Of a stretch of DNA of 64,000 nucleotides, positions 24,592-33,394 are shown piece by piece (positions within the stretch are counted from its first letter, which is position 1; each line of letters begins with the position of its first letter). The notes under the pieces are model-generated. The model did no database searches. It was given only the letters and a program-made list of their open reading frames with translations, and was not told where the DNA came from. Origin of the DNA: Pelorhabdus rhamnosifermentans (lineage in GTDB: Bacteria; Bacillota; Negativicutes; UMGS1260). Made by a program: the position numbers and the translations under genes. Location: contig NZ_JAHGVE010000008.1 in assembly GCF_018835585.1 (NCBI RefSeq), positions 124,001-188,000 on the forward strand, read 5' to 3'.

Positions 24592-25278
24592 ATGGACAAA
24601 AGTTTGGCAATTAAGCAGGAAATTGTATTTTATGCAAAGCTTTTGGATGCCAAAGGGTTGGTGAATCCTTTGGAAGGAAATATTTCTGTTTTCGACAGGG
24701 AGACCGGCGGACTGTATATTACACCTTCCGGCACAAGAAAATCGTTGTTGACAGCAGATCAGATTGCTGTTGTGAAAGATGGCGTGCAAATCGAGGGAAC
24801 CAGAAAACGTTCCAGCGAGTACCTGCTGCATGAAGCTGCACTTCGGGTACGGCCGGAATGTAATGCCGTCGTCCACACGCATGCACCTTATTTGACTGCG
24901 TTTGCTTACTGCAACAAGCCGATTCAGCTTCGCTGTTCTACGACATTTGGCTTGCTGTTTGAAGATGTTCCTTGTTTGCCGTACGGACAGCCGGCGACAA
25001 AGGCTATTGCTAATGGCATAGAGGATGCTATGAAAGATCATGATCTCGTGCTGCTGGCAAATCATGGCTGCGTGTGCGCTGGAATTGACCTGGAAAAAGC
25101 GGTTGCTTTTTTGGAAGCAGGGGAAGAGGTTATGAAGATTTATTTTATTGCAAAATCCATTGGCGAAGTACAGGATATTCCGCAGGAAGATTGGGAAAAA
25201 ATGTGTGATACGCATGTGGGCAGCAAAAGAAATCGGTATAAAAACGTGGATGAGGTGATGAAATGCAGGCCGCAATGA
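24592..25278 (+). CDS. class II aldolase (L-fuculose-phosphate aldolase-like)
   Basis: The 228-residue zinc enzyme shows GNISVFD, ITPSGTRKS, SSEYLLH (catalytic Glu), the zinc pair VVHTHAPY and the third ligand LLANHGCVCAG. These are FucA/AraD superfamily features; the SSE and NHG context favours a FucA-like aldolase over AraD epimerase. It likely cleaves or epimerises a ketose 1-phosphate or 5-phosphate. It opens the polyol operon (SD AAGGAGG) and overlaps the next gene by 16 bp, so the two are translationally coupled. Confidence 0.88.
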   Translation: MDKSLAIKQEIVFYAKLLDAKGLVNPLEGNISVFDRETGGLYITPSGTRKSLLTADQIAVVKDGVQIEGTRKRSSEYLLHEAALRVRPECNAVVHTHAPYLTAFAYCNKPIQLRCSTTFGLLFEDVPCLPYGQPATKAIANGIEDAMKDHDLVLLANHGCVCAGIDLEKAVAFLEAGEEVMKIYFIAKSIGEVQDIPQEDWEKMCDTHVGSKRNRYKNVDEVMKCRPQ

Positions 25279-26315
25279 TGTATGGACCCAATGATATTCG
25301 AGTAGAAGATATCCCAAGGCCGAAGTGCCCTCCCGGTGGGCTTATTTTAAAAGTCATGGCTGTAGGTCTCTGTGGTTCGGATATTCGGAATATGGCTACA
25401 GATTCCTGTAAGGGAAGATATCCGCATATCTTTGGGCATGAAATTGTTGGATTTGTTGATGAACTCGATGCGGAGGTTCCAAAGTATAAGATCGGGGATC
25501 GGCTTTATATTTATCCGGAGGATCACTGTTTAAAATGCGAGTCTTGCCGCGACGGGCATAGTGAAAACTGTACGGATCCAGGGGACTACATCGCACGGCA
25601 GGGCGGCTTTGCGGGCTACGTACCGGTAACTAAAGAACAGCTGGAAAGAGATTCTGTATTTGAGCTTCCAACTGGCGTGAGCTTTGAAAGGGCTTCTTTA
25701 AGCGAACCCTTATCTTCGGTATATGCCTGTCAGGAAAACATCGACATCACCTTAGGCGATACTGTGGTTATTATCGGCGCCGGTCCGATCGGGTGCTTTC
25801 ATGCACAGCTTGCAAAATTAAGAGGCGCAGCACGGGTCATTATGCTTGAGATCAATGATGTACGGTTGGCGATGACAAAGCGTTTTGGTGCGGACTTCAT
25901 CATTAACAGCACAAAAGAAGATCCGGTTCAGCGAGTAAAGGAAATCACCGAAGGCAGGGGCGCAGATAAGGTTATATCTGCAAATCCGTCGGTACAGGCG
26001 CAGGCACAAAGTATCTATATGGCAAGGCAGGGTGGAATTGTTGTCTTCTTTGGCGGTGTTCCGAAAGGCAGTTTGTGTGAATTGGATACGAACTATATCC
26101 ATTATCATAACCTTTGGATTTACGGACATTTCGGGGCGAGCAGCCTGCAGGTACAAAAAGCCTTCGAACTTGCAATTTCAGAAAAATTTCCGGCGGATAA
26201 ATTTATAACACATGTTTTTCCGCTGAAAGAAATTAACCAGGGAATAGAACTTGCCCGAAATGGAGAGGCAATCAAGGTGGTATTACTTCCAAATAGAAGT
26301 ATTGCTATAAATTAA
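25263..26315 (+). CDS. zinc-dependent polyol (phosphate) dehydrogenase, first copy
   Basis: A 350-residue medium-chain dehydrogenase. Catalytic zinc ligands are in LCGSD and GHEI; the structural zinc loop has three of its usual cysteines visible (CLKCESCRDGHSENC). The Rossmann motif is VVIIGAGPIG, and LEIND favours NAD. It probably oxidises a polyol phosphate delivered by the GatABC-type PTS to a ketose phosphate. The second dehydrogenase at 29703 may take another stereoisomer. Confidence 0.88.
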   Translation: MQAAMMYGPNDIRVEDIPRPKCPPGGLILKVMAVGLCGSDIRNMATDSCKGRYPHIFGHEIVGFVDELDAEVPKYKIGDRLYIYPEDHCLKCESCRDGHSENCTDPGDYIARQGGFAGYVPVTKEQLERDSVFELPTGVSFERASLSEPLSSVYACQENIDITLGDTVVIIGAGPIGCFHAQLAKLRGAARVIMLEINDVRLAMTKRFGADFIINSTKEDPVQRVKEITEGRGADKVISANPSVQAQAQSIYMARQGGIVVFFGGVPKGSLCELDTNYIHYHNLWIYGHFGASSLQVQKAFELAISEKFPADKFITHVFPLKEINQGIELARNGEAIKVVLLPNRSIAIN

Positions 26316-26336
26316 GATCGGAGAGGGGTTATAAAA

Positions 26337-26639
26337 ATGATCAAGGGTTTAGTTGCGTGTGGGAGCGGTATTGCTACATCAACAGTCGCACAGGAAGCTG
26401 TCAAAAAGATCCTGGCAGAAGCAAATATCCAAGCGACCATCACCAAAGGGAGTCTTACGGAAATCCCGGTAAAACAAGATGCAGTAGATATTATTTTTGT
26501 TACTTCAAACTACAACGAACCAACAAAAAAACCACTTATTAAAGTATTTGGCTTGATTTCAGGAATCAACAAGGAAGGCATTAAAAAGAAAATCATCGAA
26601 ACCTGCAGAAAAATTGAAAGTGAAAGAGTGGGGGGCTGA
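26337..26639 (+). CDS. PTS galactitol-class EIIB
   Basis: A 100-residue phosphocarrier with the phosphocysteine loop LVACGSGIATSTVAQE near its N-terminus, matching GatB. SD GAGAGGGG lies before ATG 26337. It works with EIIC at 26646 (6 bp downstream) and EIIA at 27938. The galactitol class in Firmicutes also includes transporters of pentitols. Confidence 0.92.
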   Translation: MIKGLVACGSGIATSTVAQEAVKKILAEANIQATITKGSLTEIPVKQDAVDIIFVTSNYNEPTKKPLIKVFGLISGINKEGIKKKIIETCRKIESERVGG

Positions 26640-26645
26640 TAACCT

Positions 26646-27902
26646 ATGGATGTGTTGTTAAGTGTAGTGCAAACTATTCTGGGGATGGGCGCCGTTGTTA
26701 TTCTGCCAATTATGATTTTTATTTTGGGTCTTGTTTTCAGAATGAGAGTAGGCGCATCTTTACAGGCCGGTCTTATGATTGGTATCGGGTTCCAGGGGCT
26801 CCTTTTGGTTATTGGTCTTTTGATGTCCTGTATTAAACCGGTTGTTGAATACTATCAGGGGATGGGAAGCGGTTTTACCACCGTCGATATCGGCTGGGCT
26901 GCTTTGGGGGCTGCGTCATGGACGGTTCCTTTTGCACCGATTGCAGTTCCGCTCATTATTTTGGCGAATGTGATTTTAATAAAATTCGGTTGGACAAAAG
27001 TCATGAATGTTGATATGTGGAATTTTATTCACTTCCTTATTCCCGGTGCACTCGCGTATGTACTCTTTAACAGCGTTATTCTTGGAATTGTCGTTACCGT
27101 TGGTCTCTCGATTGTGGCATTGTTTATCTCGGAAAGAGTGGCTCCGTATTGGGAAAAAATATATGGGCTTGAAGGAACAACGTGTACATGTCTCTCGTTT
27201 ATCAGCTACATGTGGCCTTTGGCAATTGTCGTCAATAAAATTATCGATTATATTCCAGGCCTCAACAAGATGGAAGTGGATTTGAGCAGTCTTCAGTCGA
27301 AAGTTGGTTTTTTCGGAAATCCGGCATTCATCGGTTTAGTTGTTGGTATTTTGCTTGGCTTTGTTACACAGCAGCCGTTTACTGTCATCGCGATGATCGG
27401 TATGGGGCTTGCTAGTGTCCTGCTTTTGATTCCGCGTATGGTTGCTGTCATGATGGAAGGTTTGACTCCGATTGGCAATGTAGCAAATGATTTTATGAAA
27501 AAGCATGTGGGTGAAGATGTAAATATTTATATTGGTATGGATGTCTGCCTCGGTCTTGGCCATCCGGCATGTATTGTCTGTACAGCACTTTGCATTCCGT
27601 TTACGATTCTGCTGGCGTTTATTATTCCGGGCATGTCCTATTTCCCTATTGGGTTGCTCACCTCGGTGTGCTATATCACAGTTATGTGTGTTATGGCCAG
27701 TGAAGGCAAGCTGGTAAGATCTCTTATCTGTTGTATGGTAAGCATGGTTCTTATCACCTGGGGTGCGAATCTGTTTGCTGTAGAGGCTACGGCTCTTGTA
27801 AATTCAACGCAGATGCATGTAAATGGTCTTATTACAGATGGGTACTTCGGGTTCAACCTGCCAGCGATTATTATAAGCTTGTTATCGAGAGCTCTGGGAT
27901 AA
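26646..27902 (+). CDS. PTS galactitol-class EIIC permease
   Basis: A 418-residue membrane protein with about 10-12 helices and GatC features (GFTTVDIGWAALGAASWTVPF; GEDVNIYIGMDVCLGLGHP). It translocates and phosphorylates a polyol with EIIB and EIIA. Loss of any of the three would block uptake. The substrate cannot be read from sequence; the operon enzymes point to a pentitol. Confidence 0.92.
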   Translation: MDVLLSVVQTILGMGAVVILPIMIFILGLVFRMRVGASLQAGLMIGIGFQGLLLVIGLLMSCIKPVVEYYQGMGSGFTTVDIGWAALGAASWTVPFAPIAVPLIILANVILIKFGWTKVMNVDMWNFIHFLIPGALAYVLFNSVILGIVVTVGLSIVALFISERVAPYWEKIYGLEGTTCTCLSFISYMWPLAIVVNKIIDYIPGLNKMEVDLSSLQSKVGFFGNPAFIGLVVGILLGFVTQQPFTVIAMIGMGLASVLLLIPRMVAVMMEGLTPIGNVANDFMKKHVGEDVNIYIGMDVCLGLGHPACIVCTALCIPFTILLAFIIPGMSYFPIGLLTSVCYITVMCVMASEGKLVRSLICCMVSMVLITWGANLFAVEATALVNSTQMHVNGLITDGYFGFNLPAIIISLLSRALG

Positions 27903-27937
27903 ATGGATACGAAAAAATTATACGAGGGGTTTTTGTT

Positions 27938-28381
27938 ATGAGTGAGAGAGCTTATATTGCTATTGAAGGCCATGCAGAAAACTGGGAAGAGGCTCTTAAT
28001 CTTTGTAGCGCTGAGCTGATGAAAAATGCTTGTATAGGCGAGGATTTTGCGAAAGCGTGTGTAGAAAGAGAAAAGCAGTTCCCAACGGGTCTGCCAACAG
28101 CTATTCCGGTAGCAATACCGCATGCAGCATCCGAGGAAGTCTATAAGACAGCGGTTTGTGTGTTGAAATTGGACGAGCCTGTGAAATTTTATCGTATGGA
28201 TGTAACAGAGGAAGCCATCGAAGTAAAGCTTGTCTTTAATCTAGCGGTTAAAGGGCGGGATGCGCATCTTGATTTTTTGCAAAAGCTGATTGGGTTCGTG
28301 ATGGATGAAAAGCGGTTAAAGAAGTGTACGGAACTATCTGTGAAGGATATCCCAGCTTATTTGGAATCCGGGATCGTTTAA
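27938..28381 (+). CDS. PTS EIIA, galactitol/fructose class
   Basis: ATG 27938 is chosen from SD GAGGGG; the frame is open further upstream within the EIIC gene but in another reading frame. The 147-residue EIIA has the phosphohistidine in AIPVAIPHAASEE (about residue 61). It receives phosphate from HPr and passes it to EIIB. This operon has its own EIIA, unlike the one at 4.6-10.5 kb. Confidence 0.9.
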   Translation: MSERAYIAIEGHAENWEEALNLCSAELMKNACIGEDFAKACVEREKQFPTGLPTAIPVAIPHAASEEVYKTAVCVLKLDEPVKFYRMDVTEEAIEVKLVFNLAVKGRDAHLDFLQKLIGFVMDEKRLKKCTELSVKDIPAYLESGIV

Positions 28382-28468
28382 AAGAGCATATGGCTGGTTA
28401 GGTTGTGCCGACTGCAGAAAAAATAGCAGTCTGGGGCTGGCTACAAGCAGAAAAGGAGAATTATTACT

Positions 28469-29125
28469 ATGAAAGAAATAAAGTTATCGCCGTCTATTTT
28501 TGCAGCAGATATTGTGAACTTAAAAGAACTGCTTGCTGTATTGGAAAAGAATAACGTGGATCTTCTGCATGTGGATGTGATGGATGGTTCATTTGTAAAC
28601 CGCCTAGCTTTTGGTGGAGATCATATTCGGATGTTGAAGAAAAGCACGCATATTCCGTTGGATGTGCATATGATGGTCGTACACCCTGAGCGTTATATTG
28701 AATCTTTTATCGATGCCGGGGCCGATATCATTACGGTGCATCAGGAATCCACGGCGATGCTGTACCACTGTCTGCAACTGATAAGAAACAGAGGGAAAAA
28801 GGCCGGCGTTGTATTGAGTCCGGCGACCTGCACGGCTACGATTGAATATGTCCTGGATTTAGTGGATATGGTACTGATCATGACGGTAAACCCCGGGGAT
28901 GGAAAACAAACTTTTCTGCAGGAAATGCTGCCAAAGATAAGAGCCGTAAAAATCATGGTTGGAGATAAGAAAATTGATATTGAAGTCGATGGCAGCATTG
29001 ATGACAAAACGGCAGCGCTTTGTCTGAAGGCCGGAGCAAACGTTTTTGTGTCCGGCGGGTATGTCTTTGGAAACGAGATCGAAGATCGGATTCAAAAATT
29101 ACAGAAAGTCCTAGGGCTTCATTGA
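28469..29125 (+). CDS. ribulose-phosphate 3-epimerase family (Rpe/AlsE)
   Basis: This 218-residue TIM barrel starts LSPSIFAADIVNLKEL and has LHVDVMDGSFV (metal and catalytic Asp), LDVHMMVVHPE, MTVNPGDGKQTF and IEVDGSID. It interconverts ribulose 5-phosphate and xylulose 5-phosphate, or an allulose 6-phosphate pair in the AlsE branch. GQ in the usual NPGFGGQ motif is DGKQ here. SD AAAGGAG precedes ATG 28469. It links dehydrogenase products to the pentose phosphate pathway. Confidence 0.88.
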   Translation: MKEIKLSPSIFAADIVNLKELLAVLEKNNVDLLHVDVMDGSFVNRLAFGGDHIRMLKKSTHIPLDVHMMVVHPERYIESFIDAGADIITVHQESTAMLYHCLQLIRNRGKKAGVVLSPATCTATIEYVLDLVDMVLIMTVNPGDGKQTFLQEMLPKIRAVKIMVGDKKIDIEVDGSIDDKTAALCLKAGANVFVSGGYVFGNEIEDRIQKLQKVLGLH

Positions 29126-29136
29126 GGCGGTGCAGG

Positions 29137-29679
29137 ATGAAAGAGTTAAATTGTATTGTTGAAGAATTACAGGAAGCTGTAAGGAGACTTGAGTTAATGG
29201 AAGCCGATTCATTCGTTGCGGCGATGAAAATGGCCAAAAGAATTTTCGTTTACGGGACAGGTCGCAGCGGCCTCATGCTGAAAGCTTTCGCTATGCGGCT
29301 CATGCAGCTCGATTATGAGGTTTATGTCATTGGGGAGACGATTACGCCGTCTGTGGGGAAAGGTGATTTGTTGATTGTGGCTTCGGCCTCCGGAGAAACC
29401 GAAAGTGTGTGCAGAACTGTCCGGTTTGCGCAGGGGAGCGGCGCATCTGTTGTCACGATTACCGCGGATTCAGCATCCAGAATGGCGAAAATACAAAAAC
29501 CGCTGATTGTGATTGAGTCGGCTACAAAATTTTCTTTATCAAAAGCTAGTGTACAGCCTTTAGGAAGTTTGTTTGAACAAATGCTTTTATTGTTGCTGGA
29601 TGGAATCAGCATGCGTATTGGTTTTATGCATAAGAATGGAAATGTTGGCATGGCGAAACGCCATGCTAACATTGAGTAA
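29137..29679 (+). CDS. SIS-domain sugar-phosphate isomerase (6-phospho-3-hexuloisomerase-like)
   Basis: 180 residues from ATG 29137, 12 bp after the epimerase. The SIS fold shows FVYGTGRSGLMLKAFAMRL, the phosphate loop IVASASGETESV, and the C-terminal PLGSLFEQ with the family Glu. HxlB in the ribulose monophosphate pathway makes fructose 6-phosphate. No HxlA partner is obvious, but the Rpe-like gene next to it belongs to the same fold group. A hexulose intermediate in polyol breakdown is possible. Confidence 0.85.
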   Translation: MKELNCIVEELQEAVRRLELMEADSFVAAMKMAKRIFVYGTGRSGLMLKAFAMRLMQLDYEVYVIGETITPSVGKGDLLIVASASGETESVCRTVRFAQGSGASVVTITADSASRMAKIQKPLIVIESATKFSLSKASVQPLGSLFEQMLLLLLDGISMRIGFMHKNGNVGMAKRHANIE

Positions 29680-29702
29680 TCAAGGTTAGGGAGATGGGTT
29701 GA

Positions 29703-30752
29703 ATGAAATCGTTAAAATTTTATGGCGCAAGAGATATTCGTTTTGAGAATGCAAAAGATCCGGTCATCCAGAACAGCAAAGAAGTAAAAGTCAAAGTAAA
29801 GGCTGTAGGTATCTGTGGATCCGATACTTCGCGCTATGCAAAACTTGGACCGTATGTTCCAGGTATGGTATGGGGACATGAATTTTCTGGCGAGGTCATA
29901 GAAGTTGGCGCAGATGTAACGAAAGTGAAACAAGGCCAAAAGGTAACTGCCTGTCCGGCTCTTTACTGCGGAGAATGCGATTCCTGCAAAAAAGCAAAAT
30001 ATGCGCAGTGTGAACACCTGGATGTTATTGGGGCGCACCGCTATGGTGCGTTTGCAGAATATATTGTATTGCCGGAAGAAAATATTGTGCCGGTACCGGA
30101 CAATGTAAATTATGACGATGCAGCTGTTGTTGAACCATCTTGCGTAGTGATACACGGTTATTATAAAACAGGGATTAAAGCCGGTGATACCGTAGCGGTT
30201 ATCGGATGTGGGACGATTGGGCTTTTGGCTATTCAGTGGGCAAAGATTTTTGGCGCAAAATCGGTTATTGCCATCGATATTGATGATATAAAACTTGGAA
30301 TGGCAAAAGAAGTCGGCGCCGATATTACCATCAATTCCATGGGCAAAGAGCCGTTTGAAGAAGTTTATAAGGTTACGGATAATAAGGGAGTGGATATATC
30401 GGTAGAATCTGCCGGCACACCCATCACATCCGCACAAGCCTTTTCTCTGACGGGTAAAGGCGGTAAAGTCTTGTTTGTTGGCATTCCATATGGAGATGTC
30501 CTGGTAAAGCGCCTCTATTTTGAAAAGATTGTACGCAACGAATTGCAGGTATTTGGCTCATGGAATACGATTTCGGCACCGTTTCCTGGACAGGAATGGG
30601 AAACATGTGTGCACTTTATTAAGAACGGACAGCTGAAAATTGGACCGTTGATTACACATCGTTATCCGCTGAGTGCAGGTCCGCAGGCCTTTGAAATGAT
30701 AACAGAACGGAAAGAGCATTTTGGGAAAATCATTTTCCATCCGGAAGAGTAA
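29703..30752 (+). CDS. zinc-dependent polyol-phosphate dehydrogenase (GatD-like)
   Basis: 349 residues, medium-chain dehydrogenase. Ligands in ICGSD, GHEF; structural zinc loop CGECDSCKKAKYAQC complete with four cysteines; NAD site VAVIGCGTIGLL with AIDIDD. It resembles galactitol-1-phosphate 5-dehydrogenase. In this operon it likely converts an imported polyol phosphate to a ketose phosphate. The presence of two such enzymes suggests use of more than one polyol. Confidence 0.88.
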   Translation: MKSLKFYGARDIRFENAKDPVIQNSKEVKVKVKAVGICGSDTSRYAKLGPYVPGMVWGHEFSGEVIEVGADVTKVKQGQKVTACPALYCGECDSCKKAKYAQCEHLDVIGAHRYGAFAEYIVLPEENIVPVPDNVNYDDAAVVEPSCVVIHGYYKTGIKAGDTVAVIGCGTIGLLAIQWAKIFGAKSVIAIDIDDIKLGMAKEVGADITINSMGKEPFEEVYKVTDNKGVDISVESAGTPITSAQAFSLTGKGGKVLFVGIPYGDVLVKRLYFEKIVRNELQVFGSWNTISAPFPGQEWETCVHFIKNGQLKIGPLITHRYPLSAGPQAFEMITERKEHFGKIIFHPEE

Positions 30753-30770
30753 TGTAAGGAGATGTTGAAA

Positions 30771-31232
30771 TTGAAACCGATCCTTGTAATCGGATCCGAT
30801 CACGCCGGATACCGGATGAAGCAGTTCATTATAAAAAATTTGAAAGAAAAAGGCTATCTTGTAGAGGACAAGGGGCCGTTCAATGAGGATTCTGTTGATG
30901 CAGGTATCTATGCGGTGGCTGTCGGCGAAGACGTCGCAGCGCATCCGGCGGAGAAAAAAGGCATTTTGATTTGCGGGACAGGCATTGGCATGTCTATGAT
31001 GGCGAATAAAGTAAAGGGCATTCGTGCATCTCTTGTATCGGATCTTTTTTCAGCAGAGATGACACGGGCGCATAATGATGCGAATGTTCTTTGCATGGGT
31101 GCACGCGTTGTTGCGGAGCCTATCGCCTGGGAGTTCACAAGGGTCTGGCTCACTACCAAGCATTTAGGGGGAAAGTACTCGGTACGTGTGCAGCATATGA
31201 TGGATTATGAGACAAAAAGGGAAGAAAAATAG
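30771..31232 (+). CDS. ribose-5-phosphate isomerase B (RpiB/LacAB family)
   Basis: SD AAGGAG (30756-30761) favours TTG 30771 over ATG 30762, which touches the SD. The 153-residue product starts KPILVIGSDHAGYRMK, with the catalytic Cys in GILICGTGIGMSM and NDANVLCMGARVV. It interconverts ribose and ribulose 5-phosphate, or allose/galactose 6-phosphate in relatives. It feeds the transketolase encoded next. Confidence 0.88.
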   Translation: MKPILVIGSDHAGYRMKQFIIKNLKEKGYLVEDKGPFNEDSVDAGIYAVAVGEDVAAHPAEKKGILICGTGIGMSMMANKVKGIRASLVSDLFSAEMTRAHNDANVLCMGARVVAEPIAWEFTRVWLTTKHLGGKYSVRVQHMMDYETKREEK

Positions 31233-31302
31233 GAGACGCGATGTGCCTGCAGCGTTGCGGGCAGATAAAGGCTGAATACTTTTTGTGGGGGGAAAGAAAA
31301 TC

Positions 31303-32124
31303 ATGATAAAAGAAGAATTTGAACGTAGAGCCAAGCAGGTGCGGAAAAATATTGTGCAGATGATTGCTGCCGCAGGCTCCGGGCATCCGGGCGGATCGCT
31401 TTCGGTTGCCGATATTCTTGTAGTTCTCTACTTTGACGCGATGCATATCGATGCAAAAAATCCGGGATTGGAAACGCGGGATCGATTCGTACTCTCAAAA
31501 GGACATAGTGCTCCGGCACTTTATGCGGTGCTTGCAGAACGGGGATATTTCCCGAAAGAAGAGCTTATGAAGCTCAGAAAATGCGGTGCTATGTTGCAGG
31601 GACACCCGGATATGAAACGCATTCCAGGCGTCGATATGTCGACCGGATCTTTGGGACAAGGTCTTTCGGCAGCTAATGGAATGGCGCTGTCGGCTAAACT
31701 CGATCAGGCGGACTGGCGTGTCTACGTGGTTGTCGGAGATGGCGAACTGCAGGAAGGCCAAATCTGGGAGGCAGTGATGTCAAGCGCCCATTACGGCCTC
31801 GATAATCTCACGCTTTTTGTTGACCACAACGGACTGCAGATTGACGGTACAAATGACGAGGTCATGAAAGTTATGCCGATCGCCGAAAAATTCCGTGTTT
31901 TTGGCTGGAATGCGATTGAGATCAATGGGCATGACTTTGAAGAAATTTGTTCGGCCATTCAGCTGGCTAAGCATACCAAAGGGCGTCCAACGGTTATTGT
32001 TGCCGAGACTGTAAAAGGTAAAGGCGTATCCTTTATGGAAAACCAGGTAGGCTGGCATGGAAAGGCACTGGACGAAGTGCAGTGCCGTCAGGCTTTGGAA
32101 GAACTTACAGGAGGCGAAGCATAA
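31303..32124 (+). CDS. transketolase, N-terminal subunit
   Basis: 273 residues from ATG 31303 (SD GGGGGAAAG); an earlier GTG lies inside the SD. The ThDP-binding module shows SGHPGGSLSVAD, LSKGHSAPALYAV, GSLGQGLSAANG and GDGELQEGQIWEA ... DHNGLQIDG. It is the first half of a split transketolase, needing the C-terminal subunit that follows. The stop and next start overlap (TAATG), ensuring equal synthesis. Confidence 0.93.
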   Translation: MIKEEFERRAKQVRKNIVQMIAAAGSGHPGGSLSVADILVVLYFDAMHIDAKNPGLETRDRFVLSKGHSAPALYAVLAERGYFPKEELMKLRKCGAMLQGHPDMKRIPGVDMSTGSLGQGLSAANGMALSAKLDQADWRVYVVVGDGELQEGQIWEAVMSSAHYGLDNLTLFVDHNGLQIDGTNDEVMKVMPIAEKFRVFGWNAIEINGHDFEEICSAIQLAKHTKGRPTVIVAETVKGKGVSFMENQVGWHGKALDEVQCRQALEELTGGEA

Positions 32125-33056
32125 TGGGAATAGCAACAAGAGCAGCCTATGGCAAAATTCTTGAAACCGAACTTTATAAAAATGAAAAAGTCGTTGTACT
32201 GGATGCGGATCTTGGAAACGCGACAAAATCGATGTCTTTCAAAGAAGCTGCACCCAAGCGTTATTTTGATATGGGGATTTCCGAGCAGGATATGATGGGA
32301 ACAGCGGCAGGTCTTGCGGCAAGCGGTAAAGTGCCAATCGCAAGTACATTTGCGGTATTTGCGGCAGGCAGAGCTTTTGGGCAAATCCGTAATTCCATCG
32401 CCTATCCGAAGCTCAACGTAAAAATTGCGGCAACACATGCCGGGCTTACGGTCGGTGAAGACGGAGGAAGCCATCAGGCAGTTGAAGATATCGCATTGAT
32501 GCGCAGCCTGCCGAACATGACCGTCATCAATCCGGCAGATGCGAAAGAAGCGGAAGAAGTGCTGAAAGCAGCGGTGCAGTACTACGGTCCGGTCTATATT
32601 CGCCTGGGGCGTGCAGCCGTGGAAGATCTTCATGATGAGCATTATCAGTTTAACTGGGGCAAAGGGGAAATCCTTTTGGAAGGCAAAGACGTGGGCATTA
32701 TCGCGACAGGCATTATGGTTGGCAAAGCGCTGGCTGTAGCCGCGGAGCTCGCGAAAGAAGGCATAGAAGCCAGAGTCATCAATATGCATACGATTAAGCC
32801 GATTGACCGAACGCTGATTCTTGAAACAGCAGAGCTTACAGGGAAGATTGTAACCGCGGAAGAACACAGTGTGATCGGCGGACTCGGCTCCGCTGTCAGT
32901 GAAGTGCTTTCGCAGGAGCGCCCGACAAAAATGGCGATGGTGGGGATTCAGGACAGCTTTGGAGAATCCGGATCGCCGAAAGACCTTTTAGAAAAATATG
33001 GTCTTACGGAAAAAGATATTATGCTTGCGGTAAAAAAAATTATAAAATATGCGTAA
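32124..33056 (+). CDS. transketolase, C-terminal subunit
   Basis: 310 residues, starting at the ATG that overlaps the stop of the N-terminal subunit. It contains the pyrimidine-binding module (DLGNATKS, DMGISEQDMMGTAAGLA with the ThDP-activating Glu, HAGLTVGEDGGSHQ) and the C-terminal domain (VITAEEHSVIGGLGSAV-like VTAEEHSVIGGLG). It shuttles two-carbon units between ketose and aldose phosphates, completing conversion of pentulose phosphates to glycolytic intermediates. Last gene of the operon. Confidence 0.93.
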   Translation: MGIATRAAYGKILETELYKNEKVVVLDADLGNATKSMSFKEAAPKRYFDMGISEQDMMGTAAGLAASGKVPIASTFAVFAAGRAFGQIRNSIAYPKLNVKIAATHAGLTVGEDGGSHQAVEDIALMRSLPNMTVINPADAKEAEEVLKAAVQYYGPVYIRLGRAAVEDLHDEHYQFNWGKGEILLEGKDVGIIATGIMVGKALAVAAELAKEGIEARVINMHTIKPIDRTLILETAELTGKIVTAEEHSVIGGLGSAVSEVLSQERPTKMAMVGIQDSFGESGSPKDLLEKYGLTEKDIMLAVKKIIKYA

Positions 33057-33194
33057 CGAAATATACATATGAGAGATTACTCTTTTACAGTCGGAATAAT
33101 ATGCCCCTTGGAGGGCTGCAACTTCAGGCGAAACAATGCTTCGAAAAGTCAAGCTAATGCTTGGAGTGGAATTGAAATTATGCATAGGATCAAG

Positions 33195-33231
33195 AAAGGG
33201 CAGGTTGAAGAAATTCAATTTGCCCTTTTTG
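33195..33231 (+). terminator. terminator after the polyol operon
   Basis: AAAGGGCAGGTTGAA pairs with TTCAATTTGCCCTTT around GAAA, followed by T-rich sequence. It is 140 bp after the transketolase stop. The rest of 33057-33394 has no credible gene; a 75-codon frame at 33069 lacks an SD and family match. Confidence 0.75.
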
Positions 33232-33394
33232 AGGTTGAATTTGCATCGGCTCGCGAAACTGCAGGTCTTTTGCTTCGAAGGACGTTAGTGTGGTAAGATA
33301 TGACTATTGGACGGATATTGCGTTCTCATGTGCAAGTCGTGATTTTGGGCTGAAAGTTTGAATTGCATTAGTTCTATGATAAACGGAGGTCTTT

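Noticed and set aside
24553-25317. Leftward frame of 254 codons opposite the first polyol genes
   Set aside because: It is antisense to clear aldolase and dehydrogenase coding sequence, is rich in Cys/His/Phe typical of a shadow frame, and has no SD.
32088-32867. Leftward frame of 259 codons
   Set aside because: Antisense to the transketolase C-terminal subunit, which has complete ThDP motifs.
33069-33296. 75-codon frame after transketolase
   Set aside because: It overlaps the operon terminator and has no homology that I can recognise.
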